Shown piece by piece: positions 22,615 to 34,742 of a DNA stretch of 64,000 bases (position 1 is its first letter; each line of letters starts with the position of its first letter). Source of the stretch: Gloeopeniophorella convolvens (Eukaryota; Basidiomycota; Agaricomycetes; Russulales); contig WTXD01000001.1 in the NCBI GenBank assembly GCA_022496205.1, positions 124,001 through 188,000 on the forward strand, written 5' to 3'. The translations under genes were made by a program, and so were the position numbers. Under the pieces are notes generated by a model. The model saw nothing but the letters and a program-made list of their open reading frames with translations. It was not told the DNA's origin and searched no databases.

Positions 22615-23685
22615 CTAACCAAGCCTGTTCATCTGCTTCTTCGCCGCCGACAGCTTCCCTCCAACCCGCTCCACATCGTCCGCGAGGCCGTCCAATAGTT
22701 CTATGTGCTGCGCGAGCTCGTTGTTGATCGCCGTCCCCAGCTGTTTCTGACGTTGTAAGATCGCAGTGAGCTGTGCAAGCTGCGTGTCCTGCTGGTCCAT
22801 CTGCGTCTGTTGCATCTGCAGCAACCCCTGATCGTCCAACGGGCGCGTCTGCTCCGTCTCCTTTGGCGGCTGCGGCGCCCCAAACACCCGCGCGACCGGC
22901 TTCGACGCCGCACCGCCCAGCAGCGCCGCGCGGTCCGTGCCCGCGGCGGGGTTGCGCTCGGCGGCCGAGCCGAGCCCGCGCGCCGTGTTGCGCGCAACGG
23001 TGAGCATCTTCGCGAGCTTCTCGCAGTCGTCCTGCAGGCGCGCGACCATGTCCGTGCGGCGCTGGAGCTCGCCCTCGCTCATCCCGCGCAGCGCGAGCGT
23101 GTCAAGCGCCTCGGCGAGCGCGCCCGCGCGCGAGAGCACGCCTGCGAGTTTCTTCTTCGCCTGCACGTTCGTGCCGTGCGCGCCGGCGACGTCGCCGCGG
23201 TCCGCGAGGGCATCGCGCCTGTTGACGTCCGCGCGCACGTCGCGCACGCGCGCCTGCAGGTCGAGGTGCTCGTCGAGCCACGCGGAGGACGTCATCTGCG
23301 CTGCAGAGTCGCCCGCGGCGGGCTGCTGTTTGCCGACGGGCACGCCGAGGAAGTCGCGGAAGACGAAGGCGTCGAGCCAGCGGCTGTCCTTGGCGGAGAG
23401 GATGGCGCGGAGGTACGCCTCGAGCCCCGCGCGGCGCTCCTCGAGGCGGGCGGCGTCGGTGCGGGAGCGGAGCATGGAGAGGGCGTGCTTGGGCGGGAGG
23501 GCGGCGGGCGGGGGCGCACCTACGGATTTGGAGAGCTCGGTGTGGAGGTCGACGAACTCGGAGTAGCGGCGCCACATGTGCCAGGAGCGGACGTGGGCCT
23601 GTATTTCGATGCGGAAGACGACATGGGGCTTGGGCTCGGGGCGTTCTTCGTGGTCGCGGACGTAGACTGCCTGGATGGCCGTCAT
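22615..23685 (-). CDS. Vam7-like vacuolar SNARE with N-terminal PX domain
   Basis: Vam7 is the soluble Qc-SNARE of homotypic vacuole fusion, recruited by PX-domain binding to PI3P. This single-exon gene encodes 356 residues. The PX domain lies at about residues 1-115 (MTAIQAVYVRDHE; HVVFRIEIQAHVRSWHMWRR with YSEFVDLH; PPKHALSMLRSRTDAARLEE with RRAGLEAYL). The middle is Arg/Ala-rich and helical. The C-terminal 60 residues are a SNARE motif (QLTAILQRQKQLGTAINNEL, then AQHIELLDGLADDVERVGGK). There is no transmembrane segment, as expected for Vam7. The zero-layer position appears to be His rather than Gln. GC content is very high across this gene. Confidence 0.87.
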   Translation of the reverse strand: MTAIQAVYVRDHEERPEPKPHVVFRIEIQAHVRSWHMWRRYSEFVDLHTELSKSVGAPPPAALPPKHALSMLRSRTDAARLEERRAGLEAYLRAILSAKDSRWLDAFVFRDFLGVPVGKQQPAAGDSAAQMTSSAWLDEHLDLQARVRDVRADVNRRDALADRGDVAGAHGTNVQAKKKLAGVLSRAGALAEALDTLALRGMSEGELQRRTDMVARLQDDCEKLAKMLTVARNTARGLGSAAERNPAAGTDRAALLGGAASKPVARVFGAPQPPKETEQTRPLDDQGLLQMQQTQMDQQDTQLAQLTAILQRQKQLGTAINNELAQHIELLDGLADDVERVGGKLSAAKKQMNRLG

Positions 23686-23850
23686 GGGCAGAGTTGCCTC
23701 GCAGCCTTGCCGCGTGTGCCCCAGCTGCTGCGGCACCGCACCACAACCGTCTAGGATCCGTCCAAAGCAAGTGTATAGCACAACAACAACAACATGCACA
23801 ATATAGCTACAATACATCCTGGCTCGCCGTCTCCGCCTAATATCTATTCT

Positions 23851-25376
23851 CTACGCGGCCTCCGTCTGCGGTGTTGGAGGCGCATCCGTCCCCTGTGCCT
23901 CCGAGGTCGTCCCCGATGCGGGCGTCGCTATCCCGTTCGTCGGCGGTTCCTCTGGCGGTTCCGCGGATTCCTGAATCCCTGCTTCGCCAATGACGTAGCG
24001 CAACACATCGGAGAGCGTGATGATGCCCAGGAGGCGGCCCTTCTTGCCGCCCCTCCGTTCCTCCTCCTGATAACATCATCAGACCGTGAGTGCAGCTTGC
24101 AGAAACGGCACACTGACCTCTCCTTCCACGACAACCAAGCGGTGCACGCGTCGTTTCTTGATGAGTTGCAGCAGCGTGCCGATGGAATCCGACGCTGTGC
24201 AGATCACCACACCGGGAAAATCAGGCGAGCGTTGATTGAGGGCTTCGGCGATCGTCAAATCCAGCGCTTGGTAGGCTCCCAGGCGGACAAGGGTCTGTCA
24301 AATGCGGTCTGAGCGCGACAGGCAAAGACATTCTACAGCGACTTACGATGACGTCCACCGTTTCGTAAAGATTGACGACAACGCCATTCTCGTCGATGAT
24401 AGGAACGGCGGATATCCCACGTTCAGAGAACATATGGACGACGTCAAACACGGTCGTGTCCAGGGTAGCGGTAGCGATGGGGTGATACGGGTTTTGCCCT
24501 GGCGGTGGCTCTGCCTCTGATGCCTCTGATAGATCGCGCTGCACGTAGGTGCCGATTCCGAGCCTGCGGAGGGGGAGGTGCAAAAGCTGAATGTCGCGGG
24601 TACACTGCAGTGGCCACTGAGCAGAATCCACGGTAACAATCAGAATAGACCTTACGTTGATAGCGATGAATTTGAGGAGGCGGTATTGAGTGAGAACCGA
24701 GACGATCACTTGATGACCGGTTTCGGTGTCATTGTCAAGGAGTGGGAGGCGCCGAGCGTGAGTTTGGATCAGAAGCTGAGCGGCGTCGTAAAGGGACGAA
24801 TTGGGGTGTTCATGAAGTAGAGGTGGGGTGGCTACACCAAGACTCTTTTCTATATCTGGAGAGGCGATGGGCGATCAGATCTTTGAGCAGGGGAGAAGCA
24901 GGCGACGGGTAGACTTGCCACGTAAAGATTCGAGACGGAAAGTTTCCACGTCGGTGGCGGCGTTGTCGTAGGTTGATGATTGATAATAGTACTGAATGAG
25001 ATGGATGATATCAGAGACGGTGAACATCCCTGCAAAGACAGATTTTTCGCTGTTCCAGAGGGGGGCAGACACGACGCCTGGGAATAAAGGGGGTGAGCGA
25101 GGACGGAGACGGGGGGTCGGGGCGATGGGTACCGTTGAGCAGGAGACATTGGAGGGCCTTCTTTACTTCTAGTTGTGCATCGAGGACGATGAGGCGGAAG
25201 CTGACGGGGAAAGCGTCGTAGGAAGTGCGACTCCTGAGGAAAGCACGGATGGAGAAGAGGGCAGCGTCGTGTGTTTCCTGTGTCTGGGGGAGGGGTGGAT
25301 AGGAGGGGGCGCGGTTCCTGCGGGAGGGCTTGCGCTTGACTTTGGCCGAGGTTGGAGAGAGCGTTGCGGCGTTCAT
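23851..25376 (-). CDS. SNF4: AMPK/SNF1 complex gamma subunit (Snf4), four CBS domains
   Basis: Snf4 is the nucleotide-sensing regulatory subunit of the SNF1/AMPK kinase that governs the glucose-starvation response. The start [20 protein letters not shown] is basic. CBS blocks follow in order. They are [20 protein letters not shown] with [37 protein letters not shown] with [29 protein letters not shown] with [38 protein letters not shown] with [13 protein letters not shown]; and finally [20 protein letters not shown] with [19 protein letters not shown]. The C-terminus is Pro/Thr/Ala-rich and ends QTEAA. Seven or so short introns interrupt it. It shares a 224-bp divergent promoter with the Ssh4-like gene. 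Confidence 0.93.
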
Positions 25377-25600
25377 TGCACCGACCGCCGCGGTGTGCGA
25401 GCGTCGAGCGGCGAGTATTGAGAACTGTTGAGAACTGTACCGATAATTGTACGGAGGAGTGTACTGAGGAGTGTACAAGTAGCGAGTCGAGTGGCTGGGC
25501 TGAGCGTGGTCGCCTCGTCGTCTGCAAGCGTACATAAGCGTCGCTGCACCGCTCCCGCTGCGAACAACTCGGCCACCGTCTCTCCTCTTCCCGCTCCGTC
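25377..25600. promoter_or_regulatory. Bidirectional promoter, SNF4 / SSH4-like
   Basis: 224 bp separate the two divergent starts. A short repeated string (GAGAACTGT twice at about 25421-25438, followed by related GAGTGTAC repeats to about 25475) lies in it and could be a binding-site cluster or part of the 5' UTR. Confidence 0.5.
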
Positions 25601-27528
25601 ATGTCCTCCTTTCTACCCCCAGAACACCCCCCGCAGTCCCCACTATTGCCCGCACCCGCGGCCTCCGTTCTCGCCCTCATTCACTCCAACGAACGCAATG
25701 ACAGCCCCCGTCGCCGCGAGCCCACCAACGATGCCCTCCTTGTCCTCCTCCCTCTCTTGATCGTTCTCTCTACATTTCTCTTCCTTCTCCTTCTCTTCCT
25801 AGTATGCGTCATCCTCCTCCGAAAGCGCCGCGGCATCGCCCTCCGCGACACCGACGGCCCCGTCGATATGAGCAGGGAGGATCTGGTTCAAGGCGAGGGC
25901 GGCTTTGATGGTGTAGAGTCTCGCTGGCTCGAGAGTGTGAACGATAACACCCGCAGGATGTATCTCAAAGCAAAGGGTACGTCGCGTCTCCCTTCCGCCT
26001 CAAGCGCGTCGCGGAGGGTGACCATGCATACCATGCACCAGATTACCAACTCCAATACCCGCCCAACTCGCAAAACACGGATATCACCCTCTCGCAATTC
26101 CTCTCCATCCAGGAGAAGGGTGTCTCGGCCTGGTCTTTCGACCCAGACTACGAGATGATCTCCTCGTTGCTCGTCCACGCCCGGACAGAGCTCACCTTTC
26201 TTCCCGATCCGGCTTCGGCGACCTCAGTCCAGTCCAACTTGCCTCTCCCCAAACTGAACGAAGTCTACTACTGGGAGGTCAAGATGTTCGACCTCCCAGA
26301 GAGCACTAACATTGGTGTTGGCTTGGCCACCAAGCCCTACCCTCATTTCCGTCTCCCCGGCCATTCGCGGTACTCCGTCGCTTATCATTCCAATGGGGAC
26401 AAGACATATAACTACCCTTTCACCGCTTCAACATTCGCCCCGTCCCTCAAGGAGGGTGATGTTATTGGTGTGGGCTACCGCCCACGCAGCGGAACCGTGT
26501 TTTTCACACGCAATGGCCGTAAGCTCGAGGACGCGTTTGTCGGCTTCAACAACTGGAACCTCTTTCCCACCATTGGCGCCGACGGCCCCTGCAGCTTGCA
26601 TGTCAATCTCGGTCAAGGTGGCTTTGTATTTATCGAGGCAAACGTCAAGAAGTGGGGCCTCGCCCCTAGTGTAGGCACTCTCGCGCCTCCTCCTGCCTAT
26701 GGCAGCGAGCGTGGCAGTATTCTACTCGAGGCCGGCGGCGGTGTCTCCCCTGCATCTGTCGAATCTTCCCACAGCGTGGGCTCGCGTCGGCTGCACCGCA
26801 CCCGGCGTCCGCGGCCCCCGTCCTCTGTTGCGCCTGTCGCGTCGTCTCCTCTCCGCGCGAGCCCGCTGACGTCACCCCCGCCACCGTCCACGCCGCCGCC
26901 GCCCATCACTCCCATCGACGAGGAGCCCGAGAGCAACAATGCCGGACCTTCCCGTGGCTACATCTCGCCCACCGACCTCCCCTTTCACACGCCTCCGAAC
27001 ACACATATACCCGCATCTCCACCGCACTCGGCGTCCGAGGGCTCGGTCTCGGACGCCGGCCATCACACTCCCCCTTCACGGTCGCTCTCACCCAACCGCG
27101 GCGCAGGTGCGAACCCGTTCATTCCTAAGCCTCGCCGTCAAAGCCCATTCACTCACGATCGGCGGCCAGACTCCGAGCTGGCGTCCGTCCGCATTCAGGC
27201 ACTCCCCCCGCCAGAGTCGCCGACCACCCCCGGCAACCCGCCCACCCCGAACCATCGCGACATCTCTATGCAGGCACTCTCCAGCATGGCCTCCGGCGAG
27301 GCGCAGGACGCGTTGGACGACAGGAGCGGCGCAACGATCAGCAGGCGGGAGCCGCCCGCGTACTCGCCATTGGACGCGTATGCATATCAGGACGGCGTCC
27401 AGCTCGACCTTCCCGCGGAAGTCATTGCCGCTGCGCTCGAGCGGGGCACAATACCGCCCATCCCCATCGCCGCCACGCGCTCGAGGTCGGACAGGCGCAG
27501 TCGGCGGCGGCGCGAGGGCGCGCCTTGA
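25601..27528 (+). CDS. Ssh4/Ear1-type SPRY-domain membrane adaptor for Rsp5 ubiquitin ligase
   Basis: Ssh4-family proteins sit in endosomal or vacuolar membranes and bring Rsp5/Nedd4 ligase to cargo through PPxY motifs. The N-terminal 45 residues are followed by a strong transmembrane helix (about residues 46-72, LLVLLPLLIVLSTFLFLLLL). A linker with one intron (about 25977-26040) leads to DYQ..NTDITLSQFLSIQEKG. The SPRY domain reads YYWEVKMFDLPESTNIGVGL, then VIGVGYRPRSGTVFFTRNGR and WNLFPTIGADGPCSLHVNLG. The tail is Pro/Ser-rich. Two PPxY motifs are seen: PPAY just after the SPRY domain and PPAY near the C-terminus. The layout matches the family well. Confidence 0.88.
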
Positions 27529-28414
27529 GACGGGAAGGATGGGACTATGCGCACGTCATGGTGCGGCCGTTCTGCGCGACGAGCTCATACGGCCACTGAT
27601 GTATTCTCAGTTATCACACACAATCTGTACTACTCTGTTTGCACTTCCTCCTATCAGGGATTTTTACTCACTGCTGTCCAACGTCTATAATCCGAGCGGC
27701 ATCGACCCCTCTGCTTGTGCTTTTAAAAGTTGTCTGGGCCAGCGACCTGTGATCGTCGGACTTCACGATAATGCTCTTAGGGTGGCGCGTTGTTGGTAAT
27801 CACACTTATTATTGGTCACCGCTGCCGAGGTTATCCCCTACAGGACTCCACACTCGTCTCCATGAACACTCCTTGCACGACAGCTCCGGGCTCGGACACA
27901 CTCGGAACCTACTCGTCCTTGTCGGTCTACATCTGGCGCGCAGGCTGGACTCGGTGCTCAATGCTGTGTTTATTGACTGTTGGTCACGACACTCGGATCT
28001 CCTGCAGCTGATTGCAGCCTCGTCGGCATCCCACGCCCGGCGCATTGTCTACGCGACGAACCATCGTAGCCCACATATCATGCATGCGCTGTGCCTCAGG
28101 CACTGCCACCGTCCACGACCCAAATGCGTAAAAGCGCCATGAATTAACGATTACCTACAATAGCAAGGTACAGTGCAGTATTCCGGATGTCGAGATTAGG
28201 GTCAGCATCGCTACTGACCCACCCGGGGGTATGATACGATAATCAATCATAAAGAAGAGTACAATTGAACGCAAAACGCAACGCAAAGGAAGCAAGTGCT
28301 GATTAGGTGCTGGCGAGTGATCGAAGGCGTGGGGTGTACGAGTGCTGTGACGTGGTTGGTATCCATGAACGTCGGTCGTGGGGCTATGTCGTGTCGGTCA
28401 TTCCGGATCGCATC
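27529..28414. other. 886 bp convergent intergenic region
   Basis: It lies between the 3' ends of the SSH4-like gene (plus) and the small membrane protein gene (minus). Open frames at 27771-28142 (plus) and 27809-28045 (minus) lack motifs and lie in likely UTR sequence. I see nothing else. Confidence 0.4.
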
Positions 28415-28967
28415 TCATCGGACGAGGCTCGTGAGCTGGCTGCCAGACTTGATTGTAAACGTCTGCAGCGCCTGGACAGCACATAAGCGCGTCAGCGTTG
28501 TATTTCAGCATGGACCCGCAGGCCGCACGCACCTTTTCCGGCATTGCGAGCTCGACCTTCTCGATCTCGATCGCGTCCTGATCGAGCGAGCCTTGGCTGC
28601 TCGCGCTCTGGCGCCACGCGGTCTTCTCCGCGTCCCTGTGCGCCGCGGCGGTGCCCTTCTCCGCGTCGCTTCCGGAATCGCCAAAGCGGACCCAGCGCGC
28701 GGCCCCGCCGTCGCGCGGCTCGCCGCGAAGGAGGCGCCGCACGGGCTTGGACCACTTTCCGAAGCAGAGCCAGAGTACGATACCGAGGAGGAGCAGGACG
28801 GCGATGACGAGCACGCCGATGAGGTTGCGGTGGCTGAGGGATGGGTTCGCAGAGGCGGCGGCGTCGTCGTCGTCGTCGTCCGTCTGGGCGACTGAGAGGC
28901 AGTACGGGTTTGAGGGGGCGCAGGTATAAGGGCCGGTGGAGTTGCGCGCGAAGAGGTGGATGAGCAT
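28415..28967 (-). CDS. Small single-pass membrane protein, unknown function
   Basis: Not recognised. The predicted protein of about 165 residues starts MLIHLFARNSTGPYTCAPSN, with an NST glycosylation site and two Cys, then a run of six Asp. A single transmembrane helix follows (LIGVLVIAVLLLLGIVLWLC), flanked by a basic Lys/Arg stop-transfer stretch. The cytosolic tail is charged and Ser-rich. A 61-nt GT..AG intron after MPEK joins to ALQTFTIKSGSQLTSLVR and a stop at 28415. Without splicing, the frame would continue to 28398. The topology suggests a type I-like surface or vacuolar protein with no cleaved signal peptide. Confidence 0.6.
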
Positions 28968-29318
28968 GGTGATGGTGGTGGTGGGCGGGCAGGAGCGGGG
29001 GGTGGTAGCGCGGTTGGTGCTGGCGGGAGAGGATGGGGGACAATCCTGGGCGGGGAGACTATAAATATTAAAGAGGGCGGAAACGACGGCGAGTCCAATT
29101 CCAAAGGTCTGAGGCAATCTCGCCTCGCTTGTTTTAGTGCGGCGGATTCCCGCTTTGGCAGGTCCATTCATTCGCCCTGTGTTGCCATGTTCCAACTAGT
29201 CTCAGAGGCCATGATGATGCCACAAGGTAGAGGGAGAAATCAGGTTACATTGGTTTATAGGTACTACCTCGTTTCGGCCCGTCCCAGTACTTTGCATCCC
29301 ACTGCCCAGAATCATTAA
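28968..29318. other. Intergenic: promoter of small membrane protein gene, 3' flank of DPS1
   Basis: No supported gene. A stretch at about 29070-29160 is A-rich on the plus strand. Open frames here are short and antisense-like. Confidence 0.4.
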
Positions 29319-31325
29319 TCAAGGTTCGAGCCGCTTCGGGTCACGCGGGAAGAGCGACGCCCGTCGGACGTTGTTCAGCTTCAAGAACAGCATCAGCACA
29401 CGCTCCAGACCGATCCCTCCTCCGCCGTGCGGCGCGCAGCCCATCCGGAACGCGTCCACGTATCCCTTCATCGAGTCCGGGTCCACGCCTTTGCTTCGCA
29501 TCTTCTCCGACAAGAGCGCCGGGTCGTGGATACGTTGCGCGCCTGACAGGATCTCCTCGCCACGCATGAAAAAGTCGTACGAGTTCGATAGCTCCTGTTG
29601 ACACATGAGGAGACATCGAGCGTTCACAACACAAAAGACGCACAGGGTTATTTGGGTCCGGCATGGTGTAGAACGGCCTCAGTTCCATTGGGAATTTGTC
29701 GATGATGTAGTAGTCCGTGTCGTACTTCGCCTTGACGATCCGGCCCAGCCTCTTCTCGTTCTCCGTACTGGAACATGGTCAGCTCCGACATCGCCGGGAG
29801 AACACAGGACGAACCTGATGTCGTCCAAGACGGCTTTATCTACGCCATCCTCCGCCAGAAGGTCCACGGCTTGAGCAAAGGTCAATTTGAGTGTCTCTTC
29901 CTTCCACTTGAACTCTTCGGCCGGGAATTGTGTATTAACTGCATCTATCTCCTTCTTGTGGTTGTCCTTCAGACTCTGGAACAAGTGTTTGAAAAGGCCA
30001 TCGAGAAGTTCCATTACTTCATGATAGTGTTCCTCGATTGTCATCTCCAGATCCAGCCCGATGAACTCAGTCAAGTGCCGATGGGTATTTGAATCCTCTG
30101 CGCGGAAGACCGGCCCGATTTCGTACACACGCTCAAAGTCGGCCGCAATAGCCATCTGCTTCGCCAACTGTGGAGATTGTGCGAGGAAAGCGTTGCCTGG
30201 CATGACGATTAGATGACGGCATGATAGTGTACATTGCGCCACCGACCTTTGAAGTAGCTGACTTTGAAGACAGATGCGCCAGATTCCGTTGCTGCACCTT
30301 GCAGCTTGGGACTGTGAATCTCGGTGAAGCCGTTGGAATCAAGGTATTCTCTGAAGAAAGTTCCGATAGCAGATTGAAGCTTGAAGATGGCCTGGTTGGT
30401 CTGAGTCTGTACTTATGCTTCAGGACCGGTCGAGCATCTACCATCCAGCTGATCGACGAACCCTGAGATCAACAACGCGATTGTTGAGACGTGTATCGAG
30501 GAGCACCCGATTGAACTGTGCGTCGGAATTCTCTTCTTTCTCTGTATCCGGACGAGAAGCGTCGTCGATGGAGAAGGGAAGTCTGCCATCAATTCCGGAG
30601 ACCAGGTGTATCTGGAGGCATAGATCGCGTTGAGTGGAACAAGCAGGAGAATGATGTCAATGACGTACGCGGGTGATTTGCAACTCAGCATCCTTGACCG
30701 TTGCGCTCTTAATTTCCTCGGGAGACTTTTTTACAATGCCCTCAACAAGAACAATGCTCTCATCGGCTAGTCCGGCTGCCCACTTGACCATGAGTTTCGA
30801 GACTTTGCCCTCCTCGACGGTAAGGATCGCCTGCACAGAGTCGGTGCGCTGACGGAGATTGATGAACACCATCTTATTTCCTTGAGCACGGAGAGTGTGC
30901 ACGCGAGCACGAATGACCACAGTCTGTCCATCCAGATCGGAAGAGAGAGATGTAATCTGGTGACGCTTGATGCCGGGACGCGACTGAGACTGGTTTAGGG
31001 GAAGTTTGCCATAGAACTCCACAGCAAAGTCAAGCTGGGCTTCCCGCTGAATGCAGACGGCGGGTGAGAGGCGCGAATGAGCTGAGGTCAGAGTCAGAGG
31101 CAGACCTCTTCGGCGGCAGCTTTCTCGCGCAGCTGCTCCGCCACTTTGGCAGCTTTCTCAGCGGCTTTCTTCTCCTTCTCTGCGGCCTTTGCACGTTTCT
31201 TGAGCTCGTTCTTGCTGGGGCCCTCAGGATTTGCTTCTGTCGGGTTATCGTTCCTACGAAGGACCTGTGAGCCGGTGCAACTGTCGACACCGAGAGAGCA
31301 CTTACTGAGGCTCTGTGGAGGACAT
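29319..31325 (-). CDS. DPS1: Aspartyl-tRNA synthetase, cytosolic
   Basis: This class II synthetase charges tRNA-Asp in the cytosol. The start MSSTEPQ is followed across an intron by a Lys/Ala/Glu-rich helix ([20 protein letters not shown]) typical of eukaryotic AspRS. The OB-fold anticodon-binding domain follows ([40 protein letters not shown]). The catalytic domain holds [40 protein letters not shown], motif 2 [20 protein letters not shown], and the C-terminal motif 3 [20 protein letters not shown] with [15 protein letters not shown]. About eight short introns are seen. It is head-to-head with mitochondrial aspartate aminotransferase. Confidence 0.95.
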
Positions 31326-31605
31326 GATGGCGCACTTGGAGAGTGGATCCGTGGGTATGGGGCCCGCTTTTTGAGAGTTGATGTCAGAAGGAGTCAGCAG
31401 AGCCAAAGTCAATCTTATCTCGATGCGCTGGTTTCCATCGTCGGCTCAGACCGGCGACCGTCTCCCGGCGTCCGCCGTTCTACATCCGCTGTTGCCGCCG
31501 CCTACTCCGACTCTCAAAAACTCATCACATCCACGTTCGTTCTCCACTCCTCTACCCTACTCACACTCCCATAGACTCTTTTCATTCTCCTCTGAAAAAC
31601 TAGAC
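31326..31605. promoter_or_regulatory. Bidirectional promoter, DPS1 / AAT1
   Basis: 280 bp separate the two start codons. The AAT1-proximal half is pyrimidine-rich (about 31420-31600), a usual feature of fungal transcription start regions. Confidence 0.55.
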
Positions 31606-33214
<1,609 letters not shown>

Positions 33215-33344
33215 TACCCTTCTAGGCAATCCCGCTGCCTTTCCCGAATAGCGATTCTTTTCCTGCTTCCCCAAACAATTCGTCCATGTGCATGAGTGCC
33301 GAAATGCTCCTCCTGTGAGTCGTCTCTCCTTCTCTTCTCTCACC

Positions 33345-34556
33345 ATGATGGATGTGCCATCCCCCACGCCGTCCTTTCCAGGCGCGTGGCCGGACCTCAG
33401 CGAGGTCACCGTCAGTCTCTCAGAGAAGAGCACAGAGCCAGACGCGCCAACCGCAGGCATCTCTCCAACAATTCTCTGTCTCTCGCCAAGGCCGCTGCCA
33501 GAGTTGCCCTCGCTCTCCTCTTCACTTACCACTGCCGCCTCGAGTGCCACGGTCTCCTCGGTACCTGCTCCGGAGCAGCCGCCTTCGCCTGTCAAAGCAC
33601 ACGAACCCTCACCTATATCTGTATCCCTGCCTCCGTCCCCATCCCCGTCCCCGCCCCTGTCCCCGTCTCCTTCACCGTCTGTCCTTTCTCCTTACCTGCT
33701 TGATCTCCCCGAGCCTCGCTCGCCAGACTCGGCCCATTTCTCCCCCGTGGAAGACCTCATTGCCTTTTCATCGCCGTCGTCCTCTCAATTGCATCTTTCT
33801 CTCTCCCTCCCAAGTGACCTGCCGAGAACGCCAAGCCTAGAGAGCGCGGTCACATGTCTCCCCTTGCCAGAGACTCCAACAATAGCGGGCGCTGTACTTG
33901 GCCGAAACGATGTCGATCAAAGCCACGGAGGCGATCCGGAAAGTCAAGCTGTGGCACCGTGCACGCCAACTGTCCTGCAAGAATGCGCCTCGAATAATGC
34001 CACGCAGGTCACGAACAAACGCACGTTACTTGGCCGGGTCAAGCGATTTGGCGGGCGCGTCAAGAATCTCTTCAAAGTCGGAACAGACACGAGACCCCGG
34101 CGGAACAGTGTCTCCTCGCTTGTTTCTTCGCGCAAGCGAACGCTTCCTGTGAGCGTGCGTCTTCCAGCTGCAACCCCCGACAGCCCATCGAGCCGTCAAG
34201 GCTCCGAACCACCCCAGCATATACCCCGTCGGTTCTCGTTACAGTCACTTTTTCACGCTCGTTCACCTCAGCGCGAGTCCCTGGAGCCACCTATGCGAAC
34301 AGCATTCCACAACCCACTGTCGGTGGTCATCTCGGAGCCCGACGAGGATTGGCTGAACCTCGAAGACGCTCGCGTGCTGGACATTGCAGACGTCGCAGGC
34401 ATGGTCCAGTCGGAGGTGCAACAGGGCGGTGAACAAAGCGGGCCTACGTTGGAGGAGGGGCCGCCAGCAACGAGCACAGCACTGGAGCCTAACGCGCTGG
34501 GGATTGACCTGCCTGATCATGAGGCGGCTGGCGCCGCCCGCGCCGAATCGACCTGA
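33345..34556 (+). CDS. Ser/Pro-rich protein of unknown function
   Basis: Not recognised. A single open exon encodes about 400 residues starting MMDVPSPTPSFPG. An in-frame ATG at 33288 would add 19 residues. The first 180 residues are dominated by Ser and Pro, including a run of alternating SP dipeptides at about 33625-33700. Near the middle is a compact basic amphipathic segment (KRTLLGRVKRFGGRVKNLFK) followed by Ser/Arg motifs (RRNSVSSLVSSRKR; RRFSLQSLFHARS). These resemble basophilic kinase sites. The C-terminal third is acidic, with W-L-N-L-E-D-A-R-V-L-D-I. It looks disordered overall, with one conserved-looking basic helix. Function unknown. Confidence 0.6.
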   Translation: MMDVPSPTPSFPGAWPDLSEVTVSLSEKSTEPDAPTAGISPTILCLSPRPLPELPSLSSSLTTAASSATVSSVPAPEQPPSPVKAHEPSPISVSLPPSPSPSPPLSPSPSPSVLSPYLLDLPEPRSPDSAHFSPVEDLIAFSSPSSSQLHLSLSLPSDLPRTPSLESAVTCLPLPETPTIAGAVLGRNDVDQSHGGDPESQAVAPCTPTVLQECASNNATQVTNKRTLLGRVKRFGGRVKNLFKVGTDTRPRRNSVSSLVSSRKRTLPVSVRLPAATPDSPSSRQGSEPPQHIPRRFSLQSLFHARSPQRESLEPPMRTAFHNPLSVVISEPDEDWLNLEDARVLDIADVAGMVQSEVQQGGEQSGPTLEEGPPATSTALEPNALGIDLPDHEAAGAARAEST

Positions 34557-34742
34557 GGTGCCCTGATTCTCTGTTAGGCGGTAGGCAGGATGCATGATAC
34601 CATTCTTTGGATTGTACGTTGTACTTTTCTCTATAGAAGTAGACGTGTATGTTCGGACAGCGTCGGAATTAAGTCTGTTCTTTGCCCGTTTCGTGTTGAT
34701 GCATGTATGCCCTTCGTCTTACGACCACTTTTAGTATAATGT

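Noticed and set aside
22810..23754. 314-codon open frame on the plus strand
   Set aside because: It lies wholly antisense to the Vam7-like gene, whose PX and SNARE domains are recognisable. High GC content removes stop codons from the other frames; the antisense product is Arg/Ala-rich filler.
26939..27799. 286-codon open frame on the plus strand in another frame of the SSH4-like gene
   Set aside because: It overlaps the real SPRY-adaptor tail and encodes Pro/Arg-rich sequence typical of a shifted frame in Ser/Pro coding DNA.
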